A stretch of DNA of 64,000 nt from Rhizophagus clarus (Eukaryota; Glomeromycota; Glomeromycetes; Glomerales; Glomeraceae). Shown piece by piece: positions 57,958 to 64,000 of this stretch. Every line of letters begins with the position of its first letter. The first letter of the stretch is position 1. A model generated the notes under the pieces. The model searched no databases. It saw only the letters and a list, made by a program, of their open reading frames with translations, and had not been told where the DNA came from. The stretch covers positions 1,183,001 through 1,247,000 of the forward strand of contig BLAL01000059.1 of assembly GCA_015698045.1 (NCBI GenBank). Reading direction: 5' to 3'. Position numbers and translations under genes: made by a program.

Positions 57958-59328
57958 TCTTTGCTTTTCTTAGATCTTCGTGATCATTTTCGATTTGAGT
58001 CTTTCTTTATATTCACCATATCAGTACTAAAATCAATATAGCCTTTTAGCATTGTAAATATAAAAATAATAAAGAGTATTATCTATTTTTTTTTTTTAAT
58101 ATAGTTTTGATATTCTTCGAAATTCATTCACTTAATGCTAAGAAAAGAAAATAATAGAAAGTTAATCTGATGGAAATATCAATTATGCCGAATTATGATA
58201 GAAAGTTAACCTTGCTATCTAAGAATTGTACAGAAACAGCTGTATTTCATGTCACGATTGATCTATATAATCATAATAATTAAAAAACAGAATTTTAATT
58301 CACTATAAAATTTATTAAGAAACGTTTAATAGAATTGGTTTTTCTAATATACTTACTCAAGCGTTAATTATTGCTGACTTGACACATCATCAATGAAATT
58401 TAAATTATTTATCTGAAAATTTTCGAGCGGTAGGACGCTTTCTTTATTAGAAGATAAACTTAGATTAATTTAAAAGGGTCTTTGAAAAAGGAAATTGTGA
58501 TTTTACTGCCTTCGCAGCTTTATGTTTTTACTATTAATAATTTATGTGTTAAAAAAAATCAGTACTTCGTTGTAAACCAAAAATCGTTTAATAATACATG
58601 TCGCCTAAGTTAAATTGTGATGATATTTTCCATTATTCGTGGATAACCATGAATTTGACGAATTTTTATTTTGGTTTTTTGTTTATTTGTATTTCAACTA
58701 AGCAAAGAGCATACAATAGTGATTTTATTAATTTAGATTAATAAATATTTAATTAAATAAAAATATTTGTCTCTTATCATGTCTTTAATAAAAAAAATTA
58801 CTTTTTGTTTTATGTATTTATAAATTGCTATCAATTGAAATTTTATAATTGAACCTGACAATTCAATTTATTAATTTTTCTGGATACCAGCTACCTCATA
58901 TCTCTTATAAAAGTTAGCATTAACATTTTGGAACAGAATTTCTTAGAATTGTGATAGAATGTAATTGCTTTCGATTTAAATATAAATTTAAGGTTTCGTT
59001 TTAACTGATATCATAGTTATGTCAGATACTAAATTAAATAATAACTTTTGACTAAGAGGGCCATAATTCATTAAGTTTTTCGATTCATTAATATTTGATG
59101 ACGCATCAAAAGTTAGAATTATCCGTTTTCTAAAATGAAATCGGTTGATACACTTGCACATACGACCTAAAAAACATTAAACCTTTATTAAGAGATAAGT
59201 ATTTTGTATAATAAGGTTGCAAGTTCGATAAATCATTAGTATCAATTATCCAAATATTCATAAAGTTTTAATTTCAAAGTATCGAATTTAATAAATTTTG
59301 GAAGTTTCTACTATAATTCGAAAAAAAT
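57958..59328. other. AT-rich intergenic DNA
   Basis: No supported feature. Confidence 0.45.
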
Positions 59329-59976
59329 CTAGTGCAGATGTATTAAAGAGTCAACAAAAAGTATTTTAATAAAGGAATAACAAAAGATTTTAAATTTTGA
59401 AACAATCACCTCTTCATTATCTTTTCTTAATTTATGATCTTCTCTAATTTTTAATTGTTCGCGAAGATATTCAATTTCTTCCTTTTGCTCCTTAAACGTC
59501 GCTTTCATAGAATTTTGAAACATTTTAAAAATAACTTTGTTAAAAACAAAGAAAATAGTTAGTCTAGTGTTTAGACTAGGTCTAAGTGGGCCGTAGTTTC
59601 TCGGAGTTGATCGCACTCGGGCTACCAATCAGGTTCCCCCCCTGTTGGTGGACTCCGGCACTTTAAGTCTCAAAGGTAACGGCTAGTCGTTTCACCTCCC
59701 AAACAATATGCCCGTCTCCCCTCTTCCCATCAAATATGTATCATTTGGGTCAATCGACTTCGGGTTGGGTGACTCATTTGGTAACTATTAATCATAGGAT
59801 CTGACCTTTGAGTAAGTTGTAATAAGTCTAACATACCCACCTTGTTTGTTTTTTAATTCGTTATTCAATTTTTCAATCTTCTTGCTTAAAATTCGATGTT
59901 CAGCAAACCAGTTGTTTTTATGTAAACTTTTTTTTGAAATTGAATAATATCTCTTTATATTACGTTTAGAAGGCAT
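59329..59976 (-). CDS. small coiled-coil protein, two exons
   Basis: Exon 1 is 59976-59841 (MPSKRNIKRYYSISKKSLH, then KKIEKLNNELKNKQ), donor GTGGGT. Exon 2 is 59534-59329 after acceptor AACAAAG. The phase-1 junction gives 113 residues: a basic N-terminus, then a coiled coil (FKEQKEEIEYLREQLKIREDH) and a hydrophobic tail. The gene layout (short basic first exon, phase-1 intron with a GC-rich insert) recalls the 36 kb and 54 kb genes, but the second exons are unrelated. The 3' end could be an unspliced read-through, as GTGATT at 59404-59409 could be a donor. Function unknown. Confidence 0.5.
59570..59770. other. GC-rich segment in the intron
   Basis: About 200 bp far richer in G+C than its surroundings, with CGGAGTTGATCGCACTCGGG and a cccccc run. 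It lies in the intron of the gene above. On the minus strand it shares a TGTT-GGGAGGTGAA core with the intron repeat at 36.5 kb. It may be a SINE or a structured RNA. Confidence 0.4.
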
Positions 59977-59989
59977 GAGAGTTTTAATA

Positions 59990-60520
59990 TTAAAAAGTTT
60001 TTTGACTTATGAGACGTTTTTATAATAAAGTTTGATGAGTCGTTTTTATAATAAAGTTTGATGCCGCAATTTCCAAATTCAGAGGGATGAGCCGAATAAG
60101 CACCATATTTATCATTTGGACGACCGCCACTCAATGTTTAAAATATTAATTGGATTTTTGCATAGAAGCGATTATCATAATTCTGGTATTAATAAAATAT
60201 TTGGTCACGATCTATCAAAAAACTGTCCAAAAAATTTCCAAACCATCCAATTTTTAAGCTTTTGTGATCAATCTCACTTTAACAATTATAAAAAACCTAT
60301 ATAGTATGACTATAGAGGAGGTTTTTTTAATAATGTTATTAATAACTTGGGCCAAACATAAAAGTGCTTATAAAGGGGGTGTGACTAAACAGGGGGTGAC
60401 TATAGAGGGGGACGACTGTATATTGAATATATATTGATATATATTGATAATTATTGATTGATTGATTGATGATAAAATTAAAAATGATCAGCAAAATTCA
60501 CATGATAAAATCAAAAGCCC
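59990..60520. other. intergenic with short repeats and a Tc1-type terminal relic
   Basis: A direct repeat gtttttataataaagtttgatg occurs twice (60014 and 60043). At 60392-60418 gtgactatagagggggacga followed by ctgta matches the right terminus of the 23430-27983 element. No partner left end was found. Confidence 0.5.
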
Positions 60521-60531
60521 ACTACAGTCTA

Positions 60532-60706
60532 CAGTTAACTCTCTACAAATGCACCCTCAATAAGTGCATGCATTATATAAATTCTCTTTAAGTGTATAGT
60601 AGGTTTTGGCCCAACTTATAATAGCTCTTAATAATTTACTCTCTATAAGTGCATACCCTCTTTAAGGCACATTTTGCTATTTTTTTCACTTAGAGAGAGT
60701 TGACTG
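60532..60706. mobile_element. 175-bp MITE, TA duplication, CAGTYAACTCTCT termini
   Basis: The left end CAGTTAACTCTCTACAAATG and the right end, read inward, CAGTCAACTCTCTCTAAGTG; TA on both sides (60530-60531, 60707-60708). The first 12 bases are close to the Tc1-type element at 23430, so they probably share a transposase. Confidence 0.85.
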
Positions 60707-60918
60707 TATACTAATAAAAATGGAGGTGAAACTAGAATTTTTGCTATCATTAAAGAACATTATTTACTTATGTGAAATTTATTGGATAGTGTGATAAAAT
60801 GATTCTTTCAAAACTGAAGTTAATAGTTATTTATTTATATAAAGTATTCATATACTGTACAAGGAATTTGATAGATGAAAAATTTATTAAAATAAATATG
60901 TAAAAAAAGGATATTTTT

Positions 60919-61336
60919 TTAATCAAATATATGACCATTATGACCAACATGAGATCTTTGAAAATCAAAAAAGTAAATAAACCCTCTATTACCTTCAATG
61001 TCTAATTTATTTTTCAAAAATGTACATAATTCTTTTGTAATAGTTTTAATTATATCTGTTGTTAAATCAGTAGCAATTAAATTTACAATATAAGTAGGAT
61101 CCTTTGTACCACCAAAGAAAAGGGTTGCTGAATCAATCAAAGAAACTGCCACCAAATGATATGGTTTTTGAGTTAAATTTGCGATAATATTTGTTAGATC
61201 ACATAGGAAATTTTCATGGTCTTCTACGTTAACCTAAAGGTTTTATGTAAAAGAGAATATTAAGTAAAAGAATTATGGAAATAAATACCAATAACTTATT
61301 ACCTTAACGTTAGTTTTTATTTGAATAAATGGCATT
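60919..61336 (-). CDS. MIF-family (macrophage migration inhibitory factor-like) tautomerase
   Basis: Exon 1 is 61336-61304 (MPFIQIKTNVK), donor GTAATA. Exon 2 is 61233-60919 after CTTTAG. Joined in phase they give 115 residues, the usual MIF length. The catalytic Pro is kept at position 2. The core has VAVSLIDSATLFFGGTKDPTYIVNL and FIYFFDFQRSHVGHNGHIF, matching the family's GGT/S-DP and C-terminal F-D-x(5)-G-x-N-G. MIF proteins are trimeric and catalyse keto-enol tautomerisation of phenylpyruvate-like substrates; the biological role in fungi is not established. No signal peptide. The gene looks intact. Confidence 0.85.
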
Positions 61337-61861
61337 TTGAAAAAAAAATTTTCATTAGTTTTGAGAATTTGAATCAACACATTTTTATTTAAAAAAATTA
61401 CCATGTGATTATTTTTATTGATCGCAAATCACAAAAGCACATGATTCAAAACATAAACATTGATCTGCATGATTATTATTATAATAAATTGCGGAGCCTG
61501 CTATTAAACGATTTGGCGTAAAAAAACCATTTATACATATGTATGGGAAAATGTTTTGTAGCACAAGCAAAAATTAAAGATATTTTGTTTAAAAATGACG
61601 AAAATTAAATAAAATTTATTGAATATATGATAGTGCTTAAAAAATAAGAGATTAATGAAAATATTTGGTTTTAAGATAACGAAAATTAAATGAAACTATG
61701 TATTACATAATGGAGTTTTACATGATATAATATTTTGTTTTTAAAACATATTTGAAACATGTTTTTTGCCACCCCTAGGTACAGAAACCCTAAAATATCT
61801 ATATTAGTAATCATTTTTTGATAGTTCATCATTGTTTATATGTTTATATGACACAATAAAA
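61337..61861. other. intergenic AT-rich DNA
   Basis: It holds the MIF promoter side and the 3' side of the DUF6314-like gene; no other feature seen. Confidence 0.45.
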
Positions 61862-62356
61862 CTATTGTTCGATATGAGTTTCTGTTTTAGTAGTGCGCTT
61901 AAAAAGTGTACTTGTAACATAATCTTTTGCAGGACCTTTTACTTGATAGATTATCATAAACTCATCATCATTGCAGAATTCATAAGTAGCGACATACGTA
62001 TCACTTCCACAAAAATGTTCTCCGGTCGCTTTTATGTTTGCGCCAACTGAGATGGGATCATTAAATTTAAGCGTATGAAATAATCGATCGGTTCGGGTCC
62101 TGCCATATTCTGAATTTTTATCTACGAAATAAACGGAAATATCATTGTCTTTGTAGCGATAAGTATATTCACGGTAAGCGTTAATTTTTTCATTGGTCAA
62201 CGTCGTAAAGACACCTTCTTCACGATAATGAAGTGCATCTGTTTCCGTATTATTTTTTTCAAAAAAAGCTAATCCTTCCATTTTTCCATAATTTGGAATG
62301 GAACGCCGAATTTCCCAAGTTCCCTGGAAATGCTTAAAAATCCTTGATGTGGTCAT
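61862..62356 (-). CDS. DUF6314-like small protein
   Basis: A 164-residue intronless ORF from ATG 62356. It starts IFKHFQGTWEIRRSI and continues with GKMEGLAFF, YREEGVF, YTYRYKDNDISVYFVD, RLFHTLKF, GEHFCGSDTYVATYEF, FMIIYQVKGPAKDYVTSTLFKR. The spacing of F-x-x-x-x-G-x-W, Y-x-E-x-G, F-x-D, F-H-x-L, H-x-C-x-x-D-x-Y and V-x-G-P-x-K-D-Y is that of the DUF6314 family, probably a lipocalin-like beta barrel. The function of the family is unknown. It is divergent from the monooxygenase gene with about 190 bp between, and a TATA-like element lies near 62391. Confidence 0.75.
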   Translation of the reverse strand: MTTSRIFKHFQGTWEIRRSIPNYGKMEGLAFFEKNNTETDALHYREEGVFTTLTNEKINAYREYTYRYKDNDISVYFVDKNSEYGRTRTDRLFHTLKFNDPISVGANIKATGEHFCGSDTYVATYEFCNDDEFMIIYQVKGPAKDYVTSTLFKRTTKTETHIEQ

Positions 62357-62548
62357 TTTCAATATGATTTCTAAGAACCCATAGTTGCTCTATATAAATA
62401 CCTGTCATATAAATGGCGCTGTATCACCTTACTTTCTTGACTGTGTTTATGTATCACAAAAATTTGGGTAACACGAGGAGACAATTTTTGCGTCACCATA
62501 TTTAGCTATATAATACATAGGAGGAGCACATTGTTATGAAGTAACAAA
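62357..62548. promoter_or_regulatory. shared divergent promoter region
   Basis: Between the DUF6314-like and FMO start codons. TATATAAATA (62388-62397) could serve the minus gene (read as TATTTATATA), and TATATAATA (62507-62515) the plus gene, about 35 bp before each ATG. Assignment is inference. Confidence 0.4.
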
Positions 62549-63981
62549 ATGGGGCGTGTTGCAATTATTGGAGCGGGACCCTCTGGATTAGTTGCTGCAA
62601 AATCAGCCATCGAGTGCGGTCTTAACCCGGTTGTTTTTGAACAAGCTTCTACTTATGGTGGTATATGGCGACCTCGAGTACAAGGGGGTTTCATATGGAA
62701 TAACATGCACGCTAATCTATCTTACTATTGTGGGATGTTTTCTGATTATTCGTGGAATAATGAAGCTGATTGTTTTCCATCTCAACAAGCTATATATGAA
62801 TACCTAGGGAAATATATAGATGAATTTAAACTTAAGTCTTACCTTCGCTTTAATACATCTGTAATTAGTATTAAAAAACATGAAAACATCTGGCAGGTTG
62901 ATCGATTAGAAGGGGGAGAAAATAAAACTGAGGAATTTGAATATATTATTGTAGCTACGGGTATATTTACAGAACCATATGTTCCTGATATAAAAGGATC
63001 AGAAGAATTTGAGGGAGAAGTACTTCATAGTAAAGAATATGATGTACCAAATAATTTTAGAAATAAGAAAGTAGTAGTAATAGGAGGTGCTTTCAGTGGT
63101 GCAGAAATATCCGCCGAAATAGCTACCACTACCTTGCCAGAAAAAGTCATTAATATTATTAATGAGCCATTTTGTGTATTGAAGCGTTATGTACCTTACA
63201 AAACTCACCATTCACCTGTAGATTTAGTACTTTATATTCGGGCCAAAGAAGGGCCACAGAGAAGAGAAGAGATTACGAAACTCGGTTATTGCCATAATTC
63301 AAACTCACAAGAGCCTCACGGTTATATTATTGCAGATTCATACGAAGAAGAAGTTAAAGGTGGACGAATTTCAATTGTGGAAGGGAAAATTCAAGAGTTT
63401 AAAAAGGAATCAATAATTGTTAATGGGACAGAAGTGCCGGCTGATATTGTTATTTTTGCAACAGGTTACAAGTTGAAACTACCATTTTTTGATGAGGCTA
63501 TTACCAAGAAATTAGAGTTTTTTCCTGATGATCAATTGCAACCGCTCATTTTGCATAAAGCTACTTTTCATCTGATTTACATAACATGGCTTTTGTAGGC
63601 ATGTATCGGGGCCCTTATTTTGCAGTCATAGAACTTCAAGCAAGATGGGCATGCATGGTATTCAGTGGCAAAATTTCATTACCTGAGTATGAAGTGATGT
63701 TAAAAGGACTCGAAGAAGAACGAAAGATACGTAATAAAAAACCTAGGCCACAATTTCCCCATGGAGACTATATTAATTTTGCCGATGATATAGCAAAAGA
63801 AATCAAAGTGTTACCTGATTTTGATGAACTGAGAAGAAATAATCCACATGTTTATGAGTTATTTTTGGAAGGGCCCATGGTAGGTTCTAATTATAGATAT
63901 TCAGGTTTTGGTAGCAACCCTGAACTTGCTGTTAAGTTAAGCGAGAAAGCGAGGAAAGCTTTGGAACAACAGAGTAAATAG
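62549..63981 (+). pseudogene. flavin-containing monooxygenase (FMO-like), one-base frameshift
   Basis: From ATG 62549: FAD-binding GAGPSGLVAAKSA (residues 8-20), the FMO fingerprint FEGEVLHSKEY, the NADPH-binding GGAFSGAEISAE and FATGYKLKLPFF. The frame breaks at about 63570, where one base appears missing in HKATFH-(P)D; the next frame continues from NMAFVGMYRGPYFAVIE to TAA 63979-63981. Total would be about 478 residues, normal for fungal FMOs, which oxygenate N- or S-nucleophiles with NADPH and O2. Everything else is conserved, so the lesion is recent or an assembly error. The divergent DUF6314-like gene may be co-regulated. Confidence 0.85.
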
Positions 63982-64000
63982 TTTATACAATATTTGTTGT

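Noticed and set aside
60116-60304. 62-codon plus ORF
   Set aside because: Short, no domain and located between transposon relics; the same applies to 47019-47255 and 30519-30704.

Overview
The window looks like nuclear DNA of an arbuscular mycorrhizal (Glomeromycotina, Rhizophagus-like) fungus. It is strongly AT-rich, the genes are small and interrupted by short GT-AG introns, an F-box/LRR gene relic is present, and most of the length is dead or nested transposable elements. The organism assignment is an inference from style and gene content, not from a marker gene.

Layout. 1-8.7 kb: a decayed virus-like element of Polinton/Maverick type. It carries an A32-like packaging ATPase (broken by two MITEs), a chromodomain integrase and a small two-CxxC zinc-ribbon protein, and, unexpectedly, a Ty3-like Gag plus retropepsin-like cassette without any reverse transcriptase. 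8.7-15.6 kb: AT-rich repeats and fragments of zinc-finger/transposase genes. 15.6-19.7 kb: a DIRS-like tyrosine-recombinase retrotransposon relic that received two DNA-transposon insertions. 21.0-23.3 kb: a second dead transposase gene. 23.4-28.0 kb: a Tc1/mariner-type element split by a 3.7 kb satellite-filled element with CACAG termini and a 3-bp target duplication. 28-34 kb: pyrimidine-rich and AT-rich DNA and an F-box/LRR gene with one in-frame stop. 34.1-36.8 kb: small cysteine-containing genes and pseudogenes. 37.2-44.8 kb: an exonuclease V (EXO5/Dem1-type) gene cut in its second exon by a 6.5 kb copy of the same satellite-filled element; target duplication and coding sequence show the exact site. 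45-48.4 kb: relics and minisatellites. 48.6-50.9 kb: a striking array of about 15 micro-exons of 21-41 bp separated by short introns with conserved palindromes. 51.2 kb: an orphan SWIRM (ADA2-type) domain. 53.5-54.5 kb: a three-exon paralogue of the 36 kb gene. 55.4-57.1 kb: an intact nine-exon PP2C-type phosphatase. 57.5 kb: a small zinc-finger protein whose dead duplicate lies at 34.1 kb. 59.3-60.0 kb: a coiled-coil protein gene. 60.9-61.3 kb: a MIF-family gene. 61.9-64.0 kb: a divergent pair, DUF6314-like and flavin-containing monooxygenase, the latter with a one-base frameshift.

Genes that look intact and host-derived are the 35.9-36.8 kb, 53.5-54.5 kb, PP2C, 57.5 kb zinc-finger, 59.3 kb coiled-coil, MIF and DUF6314 genes. 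The exon-intron models were made by hand; each was accepted because splice sites and reading phase agree across every junction. The observations most worth following are the Polinton/Gag hybrid, the micro-exon array with structured introns, and the satellite-filled CACTA-like element family.
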